Shown here one piece after another: positions 40,601 to 54,700 of a stretch of 64,000 bases of DNA; position 1 is the stretch's first letter, and each line of letters starts with the position of its first letter. The notes under the pieces are model-generated. The model worked only from the letters and a program-made list of their open reading frames with translations, searched no databases and was not told where the DNA came from. Location of the stretch: the NCBI RefSeq assembly GCF_000524195.1, contig NW_020170382.1:1301107-1365106 (forward strand), in the 5' to 3' direction. The translations under genes were made by a program, and so were the position numbers. Source of the stretch: Echinococcus granulosus (lineage: Eukaryota > Platyhelminthes > Cestoda > Cyclophyllidea > Taeniidae).

Positions 40601-43600
40601 ATCCTCGGAATATCGTGACTCTTAGTGCCACAATTAGAATGCGCTCAAAATGTAGCGCTAAAATACGTGGGGGGAGTGTCGCAGCCCTCGTGATTTTGGC
40701 CTTTGAGTGACCATGAGATAAGAGCGGTCGCTGTCACACGTAGATCGCATACCCAAGCAGTATTAGCCAGTCGGCCAAAATCCAAGGAGAGCACGAGCTA
40801 GGATTGTTTCTTGGACGCATTGGATAGTCGTAGATTACCAGAATTACTGGTTTTTACGTTCAACTAACCTTTAGAATCTTGCGGATACTAATCCATTCCA
40901 TTGCCTTATTGTAACTAGGAGGTCCTTTCTTGGCTGGTCAGTTTGAAATGAGTTAGACCCCGAGTCAAATCAAACACGGTTAACGAATATCTTTTGCTGT
41001 TCAGATAATCAACTATCCATCTCAAGGACTGAACGAACAAGGTAACTAGCCTATTCAAATGAAGGTATTGGTGAATCTAATTTTCTTAAATGGATATTTG
41101 AACTCGAATAGTTCACGACACAGATGACTGCGGCTTTTTGGTAAATCGCAGTTAATGGCAGCACTCGTTAAATTTCAAGTGCTTGCTAAGTTTGCCCGTC
41201 CTGACTTTTGGAAATGTGTGAGTGTACCGTTGAGGTTACCTCTGACGTATTCTACGTTGAAAACCAGTAATAGTATTTGCATAACCTTCTTATCTTTCGC
41301 TCTAAGGCTGCTTTTAACTTCGAATTGAAAGACGCAAGAATATTGGGTCGGTATCGCTTTGACGAGTGAACTGAGGAGTTCCTGCTACGAATCTTACTGT
41401 AACTTTAGGAACCCTACACTGGAAAAAAATTATGATTTAACAGTTTGACTCCAATTAAGACGTTGATTGCGGAAGATTCGTGCCTAAGCCAGTCTGTGGC
41501 CGTTGAAAGTGTATGCAGGAAAGTATCGTGAACGAAAATACAAAACGCACTGAGGAGGGCAAAGCAAATCATTACCTTGACTGTCTTGCGATCTGGCATA
41601 AGAGCTTGATTCCACATGTAATATTTAGCCAAAGGTAGCGGTGGGATGATGATGAATAGCCGGGGTTAGCAACCGTATAAGTACTACCGTCATTTAAATG
41701 GAACCACAAATGCGTAGTTTAGCGTGGGTATGCAAGCCTTTGGTTAAAGCAAGTCTTTAATTTAAAAGCGACGTTTCTTCTTAATGCTTCAAAAATGTGC
41801 ACGTCTAGGATGATTTGATCTGTTTTGCCTCATCGAACGACTTTTATTTACTAAAACTCCCGCCAAGTGTAGTAAAACCCCTATCGACGACAAAAGGAAT
41901 AGTTTTTAACAAATCGCGTTTTTATGCCGAATAGCACACCAATTCTTTACCAAGGAGGGCATCCCGGCAATATAGCCCATCAAATTTTGTAAGCTCTCAT
42001 AGTAAATCGCGTTTTATTTGAATTTTCATAAAAAATGCTTGTATTGTTATCAAGAAACAAATCTGAGCAAAAACTGAACCGAATTTGACTGTTGCATTAA
42101 CTTATTTAAGTATTATATGTGATAGTACACGTTCAGCACAAAAATATTGCCGTTCTGAACAGAAAAATATGCGGTGTTGTTTTCGATGCATGTATTACCA
42201 CCCAGATGTCCGCTACTATAGCACGAGGGCTTGGAAGTGACTAGTGGATTGTTATGCTGCGCTCCAGGTCATTGCTGAAGTCGGAAGTACTCATAATACT
42301 ATGATAGGGAGTGTTTCACCGGCGTTTGGAAGGATTGAGGGGCTACTACCATGCCCCGGAGGCCATGCCGTCGGGCTGAAGTACAATGGCGAAGCCTTAA
42401 GTGCCCGCGTAGCCAAAACGGAGAGTTAAGCAATGCACCAAAGTACTACATAATCCCTTTTCTCTTTTGAATGGCGTTTCCGGCGCTCCTCTTAGGTAAC
42501 CTCCTGCGTTGAAAATCGCAACGTAGCTAGTGCTGTAAGAAAAACATTAATGAGCCAATCATGTCAGTTACCGAATTTGCGTGTAACTGAGCCGATATTT
42601 GGTCACAACGTCACTGATTACTCTTGACAACTCCACTGAACTTGGAGTTTCCTCCTGTTTGGGGGGAAGGGGTAATATGTTGACCATCTCGTTTGCCTAC
42701 AGCTAGTCAGAGGAACATCGGCCCAAAAGCAAAATCATTTAATACAGGACTAGATTTGAAGTAGTTTTATGTGATGTCCAGGCATATCTATCAGAGTCCT
42801 ATCCAGCGAGAAGAGAGGTGGAGGTGGTATCGCGTGTTCACTTAATTCACATCTCCACACAGGTAAGGTAGATATTCCGTAACGAACGCTTTCCAGGTGA
42901 TTCATGACCTCGTCTGTTGTCGCTTCAATTGTTACTAGTTTTCCTGCATAATACTGGACTAAATTAGTTGCCCAAGGTAGGCGTCACCCTCAACCCTTCT
43001 GTTAGGGAGCGTCACTGTTCTCTCATCCGCATTACATCCCCTTCTTTCGTTACGTTAAGGTTTAGCACTCAGTAATAGAAACTGGAGTGGTTGTAGTTTC
43101 GGATCGGTTTTGCCTTCCGCTGCCACCAATGTATAGCTTCGAGTCTTTCCTGTAGTCGAAAGTAATTACATTTGGACAAAATGTATTGCCGACGTACGGA
43201 AGGCCATGCCAATGAGTGGAAGCATAAGGACGGAACCTTAAGTGCTCGTGAAACCAGAATGAAGAGCTAGGCAAACAACCAAAGTATTACAATTATATTT
43301 AAAATATTCGATTTTCTTGAGCTGAGATCGTTGTGAGTTGCGATGATCCTACTATAACCTATATCGAAGGCTCATCCATCTCTAAACATGTATGAATTGG
43401 CAGCAAGCATGCTAGTTTGTTTCAAATCATCGAGGTGTTGGGCGCTTTACTGAATGAATTTGGCCAGGTTTATTGAACCAGTCTAGTGGGCATCAAAAAT
43501 AAACTGTGGTGATGAGGTGGAAGTAGCTCCGGCAGAAGCTGTAATTACATCTTATATCTGGTTTGATACAAGCCTTGAATACCTGAATAATCCCACTGCA

Positions 43601-45476
43601 TTATTTAAATGAATGTCAGGGAAGTGGTAAGCTTTGAAGCATCCTGCATATCAATTTTGGAGAATTATGATGGATCCTTTGCAACCTTCGGATGAAGATC
43701 TTTGATCTCCCGAATATTTTTTAATGAAGTTGTTAGTACCAACTAACTTCGCATTAGTATTACTTACCACAGCTCTACAGAAATCTGGCCATCTAACTGG
43801 GCAAAGTGACGTGTGGAGGGGTCTGTAATTAAGAACCTGCGACTGATCCCATTAGACAACTTATTCCTCTTTCTAGGAAACCTCTTTTCAGTTGCATGTA
43901 ACACTAAAAATCCTGTTCAAACCTCAGCTCAGAGCTAGATTTGCAAATTTCATTCGCAATTAGCCACATTTATCAAATGGGCATCAGTTGATAACCGTAT
44001 TAAAAAACGCGTAAGCAACTTACCACCGAGATGGCACCAAACCCCTTTCGTTGATAGTTTTGATGTTTCTACTGCCTCGAGTTGTGGTGAATTAAGTATT
44101 TCGCATTCATTGTGTTTGAATTTGAAATAACTAGAAGAATTAGTTGAACTAACATCTATTCAGTAGCAAGCAGCTATGCTTGATTACCTTATAATAGTAC
44201 TGTGGTTAATGATGACATCTTGAAAGTCGTCTATTTGTATTGGCACTACTCCAGTCACAAGTTAGCAGTGGAGCGGGCGGATCTGGAGTTGGCGAAGCGG
44301 CTTCAAGCGGAGGAGAATGCAGCCTATCTTAAACAGCCCCCCTCAGGCTCCCCTTCCCACCGTCAACAAAACGGTGGTGGTGGTGGTGGAGGCGGTGGCA
44401 GCGGTGGACACGGTCCAGCTAAGTCTCCCTCCTCCTGGGTGAGTTCCCGTTTTGAATATGCCTGGTTTAGGTAGTTTTATCAATTTTGTCTCACATCAAA
44501 ACCGGTCATTATAATGCATTCATCCCTCCCACTTTGTATTTTCAATGCTCCTGATGCTGCCCTTCCTCCTTTGAGTTGCGCTTCACTTTTAGCAACTTGA
44601 AGACTTATAAGATCTTAAGGTTAAGGTTATTTGTACAAATATTGGACATTTGATCTCCATTGCTATCCATCGTGCAGAACCTGAGGGTGGAGTAGCTGCC
44701 AAAATTGACGCGCTTTCAACTATCCTTTTTTATGACTTTGGAGATCCACCTGCATACTTTGGTCTAGTATCCAGTCAATGGAAAGCTTGACCTTTGCCTG
44801 TTGGTGTGCAGAATGGCTAGTAGTCTAGTAGCAGAGCTTTGTCATTGTACATTTCACAGTACTCGAATTGCCGTAAAATGTACAATGACAAAAGGCAATG
44901 ATGTTTCTACGCGATTTCTTCTTGTCTCAGGTCTCTTCACTAGAGTAACTTTCATCTCTGATGCAAAGGCCGAACTCATGTATATGTGTATATCCTGCTC
45001 CTATACACACTTCTTTGACCAGCTTTATGTGCGGCGACGCCTAGGCGTTTTTTGTAGTTTTATGGTTTATAGAGCGTACTTGCTCAGTCATTTATTAACC
45101 CATTGATATTTACTACTCTTCAATACGGATTATCATATCATCTGTTAGCTGCTAAGAATCTTGGCTCAATATGACTCAATTTTATAGAGCAGTCACTTAT
45201 GAAAAATTGTTGATCGAGCAAATTTCCTTTTTCTTGAAGTAAGTCAGTCATCATTCTTGTCCGATTTATTTGCTTATTTGTTTGCACAATTGCCTGCAGC
45301 ACGAGGAGGCTCAAGAGCAGTCCAGTCTGGAGTTGGCGCGGCGGCTGCAGGCGGAGGAGAATGCGGCGTACTACTCCCAGTCCCCGGGCAGTCCCCGCTA
45401 CCGACCTCGCCAATCTCCCTCCCACTCCAGTCAGCATCGGCATCGTCATCAGCGAGAGGAGTCCCCTTCCTCCTGG
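28696..45476 (+). CDS. MINDY/FAM63-family deubiquitinase (first and last exons not resolved)
   Basis: Cysteine protease that trims Lys48-linked ubiquitin chains (family knowledge). Exons: 28696-29762, 31826-31932, 33639-33829, 35697-35839, 38433-38710, 44255-44438, 45300-45476. All are GT-AG and phase-consistent. The catalytic Cys lies in QNENGPCP (about 29613-29636). DINVRFTG, DFEYTP, IPLYHGWVADPQ and GLCELSEH follow, then the His motif FRNNHF (35804-35821), YVLVTDVGF and WETLNNIDGD, all collinear with human MINDY1/2. The first mapped exon adds about 300 acidic, Ser/Thr-rich residues before the catalytic domain. An S/T/A/P-rich tail (38550-38710) precedes two exons that each carry LELA(K/R)RLQAEENAAY, the ubiquitin-interacting MIU motif. 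The start codon is missing: exon 1 opens in phase 1, and an open stretch ending at a strong donor (28539/GTAAGT) has the matching phase. No terminal exon was found. Introns reach 5.5 kb. Confidence 0.92.
29763..31825 (+). other. MINDY intron 1 (2.1 kb)
   Basis: The intron runs from GTCAGT to TTTTAG. Direct joining gives exactly the residue spacing seen in human MINDY2 between the LL..L block and LN(F/Y)E(Q/E)N, so no intervening coding exon is needed. No coding or RNA gene was recognised in it. Confidence 0.6.
34270..34742 (+). repeat. Diverged 5' portion of the repeat that carries the 410 bp core, copy 2
   Basis: It lies in the MINDY intron 33830-35696 and shares ordered blocks with 21110-22051 (CTGCTTCTCAAGAAAAGG, AATAGTCACCACTA, ATCATTAGGGAAA). 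Relative to that copy about 300 bp are missing just before the core. A short TATC/TCTG-rich simple stretch occurs at about 34605-34635. Confidence 0.55.
34743..35152 (+). repeat. 410 bp near-identical dispersed repeat, copy 2
   Basis: Second copy of the 22052-22461 element, 12.7 kb away, in the same orientation and of equal length, with two substitutions noticed. The 8-bp inverted repeat is at 35026-35043. Its right-hand flank differs completely from copy 1 after CAAAGTCG, which marks a sharp 3' boundary. Confidence 0.85.
35840..38432 (+). other. MINDY intron 4 (2.6 kb)
   Basis: The intron has a GTGCGT donor and an ATCACAG acceptor. It holds several unrelated short open frames on both strands without family resemblance, and a short C-rich run near 37651-37664. 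No gene is supported. Confidence 0.5.
42240..42440 (-). repeat. Dispersed ~180 bp repeat, copy (reverse) in MINDY intron 5
   Basis: The reverse complement reads TTGCTTAACTCTCCGTTTTG, GGCACTTAAGG, TTCGCCATTGTACTTC, GGCATGGCCTCCGGGGCATG and GTAGTAGCCC, in family order. It is clearly related to the copies near 16.2 and 56.3 kb. Limits are approximate. Confidence 0.6.
43060..43280 (-). repeat. Dispersed ~180 bp repeat, copy (reverse) in MINDY intron 5
   Basis: The reverse complement reads GCCTAGCTCTTCATTCTGGT, GAGCACTTAAGGTTCCG, TATGCTTCCACTCATTGGCA and TGGCCTTCCGTACG. It lies about 0.8 kb from another reverse copy. Limits are approximate. Confidence 0.55.
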
Positions 45477-47973
45477 GTGCGTATTTGAAATGTCCGATCT
45501 TCTTAAGCACCAGGCCTGATATTCCGTAATGTCGCACCGTATCTCTTCACTTTCACTGCGATTCACTTTTTCGGCCACTATGGAGATGCGTCCTTAGCAC
45601 GATTTTTCAATGCAAGAATGGTTGTCCAGTGATTCACTACTATCATCTTTTCGAACCTAGGTAGGCTTCACGAGTAAGATTAGATATGTGAGAAAGTCGG
45701 AAACAATTCTACTGATTGGTTGCACTGAACAGGTAAGCCTAACATAGAAATACCTCATTTGCAAGAACGGCAATTCGTTCACTAGCACTTGGCATCTCAT
45801 TGGAGCACATGGGTCGAATGTTGATGCAAGTAAACAATTGATTGGGAAAATTTGCATGAGTAACAGAAGAAAATCAGGTAAAAATGGCTGTGTGCGTTTG
45901 GTATTTCCATAAACTGAGTTCGGTGCTATTTCATTATCATGAAAAATTCGATCTTTTCACGATGGCTGTTTAATTTGCTGGACTACTGTGAGAGGTAGAG
46001 TAAACGATTTTGCAAAGTGAAGGTTTTCTATTATGGTATCGAAGTTTGTTTTCATTATTTATTAACGCGCGTAGAAAACCGGACTTTTATTCATCAAAAG
46101 GCCAGTGGTGTAAAGGTTATGCTAATGGTATCTATTTAGTACTTAGGCGTTGCATTAGCGTTTCCGTAAGACTTGGCAAACCTGCTATAGCCAACCGGTG
46201 TCCACCACAACAAGTTTGACGAAGTAATAAAAGAAGGTTCTTGCAATTGTTTTTTTTATCATTCTAAGGTCACTTTGTTGATATGCTTCACGTATGCGAT
46301 GCTGTCATTGGATGCGTTAAACGATCATCATGACCAATCAGTCGTTGGGGTCAGACTAAATTTCTTCCAAGACATGTATCAACCGGATGTATTGCACAGC
46401 TACCTCGTTGCTCATTGAAGTAGAAGGTTCAGAAGCTATAGCTTCCAATCCGAAATATGAAAGCTAATGAAATCTGTCTATTCATGGGGATCGGTGATTT
46501 TTTTAGTGAGTTGACGTCTCTTGTGGTCCCGATTACTAGTAGTGGGCGACGTGATAACACTGGTTAAACTGCAAATTCGTCTTTCATGTACTGGCTCATC
46601 CGTTTGATCAAGGTCAAAGAGCTTTGTGATGGGTTTTACGTTTAGGTTAGATTTGTTTGCTACCACATGCGCAGACGAGTTATCATTTAAGATAGGAATT
46701 GCTGGGTACTTTTGCTGCTTCTCGCCTTAACTAATTTGCACTAGTTTTTTTAGTGGAAATCGGATATTATGCCCATATTTGATGACCCACTTGGATGTCT
46801 TTTGTTGAATTCAAGGGCTTTTCTTGCATTCTTTTTTAGTGTATTTCTGCAAAGTAATGCTCTGTAGGATGCATTTATTGCTAGGTGCTTATTCAATCTG
46901 TTTTTTCATTGTCGAAGTAAAGCTACGAAAGTTTTCTTTTTGAAATTTGCTCTTGCGTTGCTATCCAACATGAAAACTTAATACAGTGAATTTCATTTAT
47001 TTTTTGTTTTGAGGGTTCATCAAGATTTCATCTGATGCTCTGCTAGCGCGGTCGCGTTCTTACCCCCTCTAATTCGGAGGTCATGTAGACCTCCATGTGG
47101 CTAACCATTAACCAGTAATTAGTCCGATTGAACTACTTCCATAAAAGGGTTTCTTATATCGACCCTTTAATTTGGAATTTTAAGCCACATATTTACCGAA
47201 TTTGCACTCGTAACAGTTTGATCAGTTGCATGATTGTTCGTGGTGCAGCGTAAGACAAAAATAACTATTCTGAGAAATGGAAAGAGAAGTCTGTGGGGAC
47301 TACTAGGCAAAGAGGTACCCGTTTCATGCCCAGATAGCAGACGACAATCCCCAAGGTGTATCCATTTTTTGTTCATCATTTCACCCCATGCGAACTAGGG
47401 GTTGTCCGGTTTTTTGCCCACAATTCATTACACCAGTCGTATTTTTGGATGAGAGGGAGGAAGTCCATCTCATCCCCACCATCAGTCACCGCAATTTCCT
47501 TATGGTGTTTCTTCATATAATGTCCATTACCTTAGTACTATCATTAGACAATCGCATGCTTGACAGCTTGAAAGGACAACTGGTAAAAAAGGTGACCAAG
47601 GTGTGTGTTTTACAGAACCTAGGTTTTAGTTGAGGAGTGGTTGTAATACTAACTATTCCAAATAATTCTAATACGAAAAGCGTGCGAATTCGTTTGGGCA
47701 ACTTCTTTGCCCTTACTTTGTGTACAGATAACAGATTTTGTAGAATTACAATAGCCACACACTCACAAGACGTAAAAAATAGCCTGCCAGCGTTCATTAA
47801 AGTCCTGAGTTTGTGTACAAATTGCTTGTGATGCTCATGCAGTTTTTATTTTGCGGTTTATGCACTTTGCTGAACCTCCATGACCCTTCCTTGAATGAAC
47901 TCGTCTTGCCCTGTGAAAAGCCAGGAACGGGCACTTCATTTGCTCCCTCGCTAAGCTTAAGTCGGGTTGTTTT
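45477..47973. other. 2.5 kb after the last mapped MINDY exon
   Basis: The MINDY reading frame is still open at the GTGCGT donor (45476/45477), so the terminal exon and 3' UTR should lie to the right. I scanned for an acceptor followed by a short C-terminal exon and found none that was persuasive. No other gene is supported here. Confidence 0.4.
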
Positions 47974-48195
47974 TTATGCGTATGTGAGGTCACGATTAAT
48001 TTTTTTGCCTGCGTGAATTGTGCTTTCATCTATTGCTTCACCTTTGACTATGTCATGATATTCTCTCGCGGCCACTGCTTCAGCATACTCATCAGCTATC
48101 AGTACCTCTTCTAATTGAAACGCTGAATGCAAAGCCTTCGGGTTCACCAATTTCACGAAAGTGCCATCATGATCCAATGTTTCATGTGTCTCCCT
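47974..48195 (-). other. Possible coding exon or small ORF, unidentified
   Basis: Open for about 70 residues and ends at a TAA (47976-47974). The conceptual product is charged and protein-like (contains FQLEEVLIADEYAEAVAARE), which suggests an amphipathic helix. It has no in-frame ATG, so it would have to be an exon. No family was recognised. It overlaps the left end of a 164-codon plus-strand ORF (48127-48621) that looks less protein-like. Confidence 0.2.
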
Positions 48196-48587
48196 TCAAA
48201 ATGCTACTCAGAGGACGACAGTACCTATGCATTTGCCGAAATAGCGCAGAATCTCAAAGTTTATGATCTTCGTTTTTTCCCACTGAGATTCCGAGTTCGT
48301 AAACACAGTTACCTCCGTCTGTTCCTTTTTTTGTGGTATGGAAGCGCATTGAAATTATTCAGTGTATATCTTTATTTCTTTGTCAATTTATGGGGAAAAA
48401 ACTCACCACTCGAAATCCAACCTTCCACGTCTATCATTTGTAACATAGAACTAAGTCGAGAACAAAGCGACTGGCACTACTGGAGAAATGCCTATCTACA
48501 GCTATCGTTTCCGCCCACTAATAGTGTAAGTTTGCAAATGGATTTTGCTCTTAGTAGGAAACATTTATCCGTCCCTGATGGTGTGCT

Positions 48588-49181
48588 CTATAACACCTCT
48601 CCCTGGGCACACCCTCTCTGAGCGCTCGTCACGTGGATGCGTCGTACTTCAGCTCCGCGTATCTTCCCATGCTGTGCTGACGCCTTGACGTTTACAAATC
48701 CACTTGCTACGGCTTTGAATGGGGATAAATACCAATGTGGATAGAGAATAAAAGTGAATTCCACCATCCCGAAACCGTGTGATTTATTCGAATGAAGTTT
48801 AAGAGTTTGGGACTTTATCTGCTTCAAGTGTGTGGCAATAGTTTGGTGTATTGTTGAAGCACGATTGATCTGGATTTCACGCGGCCCTCCCATCATTTGT
48901 ACCTCTTCCTTGCAGAAGTGCGCCATCTCCTGAGATAGCGCTTCTCCGATAACCCATCCCATCGTACTACAACAAAGTAGAGGTGGATCGTTTCCTCCCT
49001 CACCGCTGTAATGGAGACCTCCACAAATTTCGTGCCTCCTGCTATCACTACCCCATCCCTCACTGCAGTAATTTTGATAGTCAAGCGACACTTGTGCATC
49101 CTCTGTTCTTGTGTGTATCCTACCAATATACAAGGTACTTCTCGTGGTTTCGTGTTGTGTCACGTACTTGGTGAATTTCAT
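48588..49181 (-). CDS. Hypothetical intronless ORF, 197 aa
   Basis: An ATG-started ORF of 197 codons (ATG at 49181-49179, stop at 48590-48588), one of the longest unexplained frames in the window. No signal peptide or membrane segment is evident. The middle part is Gly/Cys-rich (about residues 38-74), and a charged segment follows (EMAHFCKEEVQMMGGPREIQ). I recognise no domain. A second minus frame (49126-48893) is also open over the same bases and encodes two ITAVR-type blocks, so base composition rather than selection may keep both frames open. It could equally be a chance ORF or a relic. Confidence 0.3.
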   Translation of the reverse strand: MKFTKYVTQHETTRSTLYIGRIHTRTEDAQVSLDYQNYCSEGWGSDSRRHEICGGLHYSGEGGNDPPLLCCSTMGWVIGEALSQEMAHFCKEEVQMMGGPREIQINRASTIHQTIATHLKQIKSQTLKLHSNKSHGFGMVEFTFILYPHWYLSPFKAVASGFVNVKASAQHGKIRGAEVRRIHVTSAQRGCAQGEVL

Positions 49182-50252
49182 CGGTTTTGGGGTGGAAACG
49201 TCTTATTTTAGCGATTCAAAGTACGTCATGTTTCCATCAAACTCAGGGTACCTTTTGATCTGGGGACTGTACACACCTGACCTGTGATATATCATCATGA
49301 GCTTCACACTACATGCTCCATCGCCCAGAGCACAAAGTGGCAAGTGCGGAAGAGAAGTTGACTGCTTCCAACCCAGAGATCCCGACTGCTGCGGTGAAAC
49401 GCAATCGCAAACTGAATCAGTCGGTCCGATGGGAGGCAGGCTCGTGACCAGATACCATTAACTACAACCCCGTCAACCCACCTAGGAAATTTACCTTTTA
49501 AAGGCTTAGAAGACTTCCACTGCCTCATAAAAACCTGGACGAAACCAGACTCTCAACATCTGCGGACAGACCGTACCTGATCCTCAAGCCTTCAATGCGC
49601 CCAGACGTGACAGTCTGCGCTCAAATTTGAAACGCTACTGTTTAAATACAGACAAGGCATCATCCATGCTTGCTCACCTGTTATCAAAACGATGGGTAAT
49701 GATGCTAAGGCCATCACTAATGCTTGATATGCAACAAGTCTACCTCGCCTTCAAAGCGTCCGAAGCCACCGTTGGTACCACCAGGACCAGACGCTCCGGT
49801 TAGGGCCGAAAAAGCCCTACTCGCTACACAGGCACTCAAATGTAGATCTCGAAAGGGAGATTTCAAAAAAAAAAAACAAGTAATCATCGACTGTATGCAA
49901 GAAACATCCTGGTGAAGCTTACTACCCGGATCCCATAACCCGCAAGCTGAAGCTACCCAACCGGATTATCAAAGCGGCAACCGAAACCCCACCTTGTCCA
50001 GTGTTCTTCTCGTTGCCAAAAATAGGAACTCGTCATCCACCCCCCAATGCTTTCACCGACCATAATATATTGACAAACAGAAGGAACAACCGAATAAACC
50101 CAACGTTTAAGAACAGTAATCATCATCCAGCTAATGTACATATCTCGACTATCACAAATCGACAGGATTGGCCGGCCACCACGCATTATGCAAATCGCAG
50201 CCGCCTCGACCAGGCGTGCGAGAACGTGCGCCACACACACCACCAACACACC
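49182..50252. other. Region upstream of the membrane-protein gene
   Basis: About 1.1 kb holding the presumed promoter of the plus-strand gene that starts at 50253. There is a 12-base A run near 49866. Short frames at 49304-49528 (minus) and 49724-49915 (plus) show no recognisable family. Nothing else is supported. Confidence 0.35.
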
Positions 50253-51275
50253 ATGGAAGGCTCGCGGCTCGCGCTCCTAACGTTAATCACCTTGAGGCTT
50301 GTGGCCACGATCGACCCAATGGGCCACAAGGAGGTAACCATCACAGAAACTGGGGAGGTCGCCGTCTTCGAGTGGTATCAACAATCCATCACGGATAAAT
50401 CACATGCCGCAAAATTTTGTGAGTCACATGGATCTAACGTCCCAGGAATTGGGGAACTGCGATACTTCTTCAAGAGCCTAAGCCTCCAGGATAATTCCGT
50501 TTTCTATCTCCACGACGTCATAGAGACCACACTGGACTCCCCAAATGAAGCCATTGGAGAGAGAATGTGTATAACCATCAAGTACAGCCCCAGAATTCCC
50601 GTAAGTGACTGTAACCCTTATATCAACCAAACAATCCCTAAGCGTTTCAACCACCCCTATCTGTAGCTTCAGCTCGGTGAAACAAGCGCCATAAAAAGCT
50701 GTTCAACCGAGGTCAACGCTAGCGTCTGCAGGAGGACTACGTCAGTGACGAACTCCACACTTTACATGAAATGTCTCGAGGTCTGCTTCAGGGGTATGGA
50801 GGATGAGGCACTCATCAAACTAGACAAGACCTCATTCTACATCATTCTCGGTGAGCATCGTAGAGACGGGATGGAGGCATGTACCACCACCTTTACGAAG
50901 GCTTAAAATTCCCCAATTTTAGGGACTATCTGCCTAGTTATATTGGTGACGAACTGCTTATGGATAATATTTTGCTATAAATACTGCTCGATGCAGAGAC
51001 GTACGCTCAACTGCGATAGGACAAAAAGCAGCGCACTGTTCGTCGGAAGTGAAATACTAAAACCCATTGGCCTCAGTCTGAGTGGAAGCGACCTGGGCAG
51101 ATACGACCTCCTCCCTGACGTTCCTCTTCAACGCGGCGAGAGTTATCGAAGATCGCGACGTTCGTCAGGAAGATGCGGAATCAGAGCCAATAACCCGGAG
51201 GACAAGACAGATACAATCCCAGGCGATTCAGGAGCCGATCAAAAAACAGAGGCCGACGCAACGGGGTTTTTGTAA
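50253..51275 (+). CDS. Predicted type I single-pass membrane protein, divergent C-type-lectin-like ectodomain
   Basis: Three exons, 50253-50600, 50667-50850 and 50923-51275, with introns of 66 and 72 nt and consistent phases, join to 294 residues. Residues 1-18 form a likely signal peptide (MEGSRLALLTL then ITLRLVA). The ectodomain (about 19-172) has six cysteines: C56, C106, C128, C137, C152 and C156. It has two N-glycosylation sequons, N133-A-S and N145-S-T. Residues about 173-196 (ending in CLWIIFCYK) form one hydrophobic helix. A polar, Arg/Ser-rich tail of about 95 residues follows. The order A-A-K-F-C..G..V, F-Y-L-x-D, C-I-T-I, S-C and V-C-R resembles the four-cysteine core of C-type lectin-like domains (C56-C137 and C106-C128 pairing inferred), but without an obvious WND or EPN sugar-binding motif. 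I know no named orthologue. The ATG is the first one that opens on a signal sequence. Confidence 0.72.
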
Positions 51276-52058
51276 TATTTGGAATTAGACACAACACAAC
51301 TTCGGTGTTTCATTTGATTGACGTTGTCGTAGTAAGTCCAAAATTAACAACTGATTATGCGAGTCTAGGGTATTAAATCATTTTTATTTTCATAAAGAAA
51401 CCAACAACGAAAATAATAAGATGCAAACTTACGTGAGCCTCTCTGAACCTTACAAGCCCTAGTGTTCCAGGCTTAGAGGCCTAAAACACGAGGGAACACG
51501 AAAAATCTAACGTATTTCGCTTTCTTCTAACCACTACTAATGTATGAGGTTTGGATCTAAGTCTATGGAGACCAGTTACCAAGCACACAGTATGAAATGA
51601 TATCTGATCGCTAGTATGCGCCTCACACTCGCATGACCCAGCTGGGCCAACTCAGGACCGATGAAGCCGTTTTCCGAGGAATGAATACAGGATATCCACT
51701 CGAGGAGTTACGGCTTGCCTCCGGTCGATAATGCTCGCCTTCCGAGAGGAAAGGCCCTTCCAAATACAGTAGTAGTACTGGTAGTGTGTGCGTGGGTGCC
51801 TGGCTTTCATCCGATAACGGACGCTGGTCTCAATGCAATTTTGCTCGAAAGTGAAGCAGCAATACCTAAAAGGATAAACGAAACTGCTTAATTATTGCTG
51901 CTTGACTAACTGCGCTGAAACACGATAAGCCTTGACCTGTCAAGACCATAGATGACAAACACTTAACCTGAAAGGTCCCACTATTTAATTAATGTATTTA
52001 ATGAAAGTATGGCAGATCCTGTGGACTTTATCGAAGACAAAGTGTTGATGCAATGGAC
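51276..52058. other. Convergent 3' intergenic region
   Basis: This 0.8 kb lies between the stop of the plus-strand membrane-protein gene and the stop of the minus-strand DEAD-box helicase. It should hold both 3' UTRs. Minus-strand AATAAA- and ATTAAA-like hexamers occur near 51385 and 51985. No further gene was seen. Confidence 0.45.

Positions 52059-54700
<2,642 letters not shown>

Larger units (their letters stand above)
38711..44254 (+). other. MINDY intron 5 (5.5 kb, repeat-bearing)
   Basis: The largest intron of the gene, with a GTGAGT donor and an ACTCCAG acceptor. The flanking phases agree (..GA|T CAC..), so no further coding exon is required, although an exon matching the DYLMALSLQ segment of human MINDY2 was looked for and not seen. 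It contains two reverse copies of the ~180 bp repeat (near 42240-42440 and 43060-43280). Confidence 0.5.

Noticed and set aside
41414..41632. 72-codon minus ORF with a hydrophobic stretch in MINDY intron 5
   Set aside because: Isolated, without splice partners or recognisable domain; likely chance.
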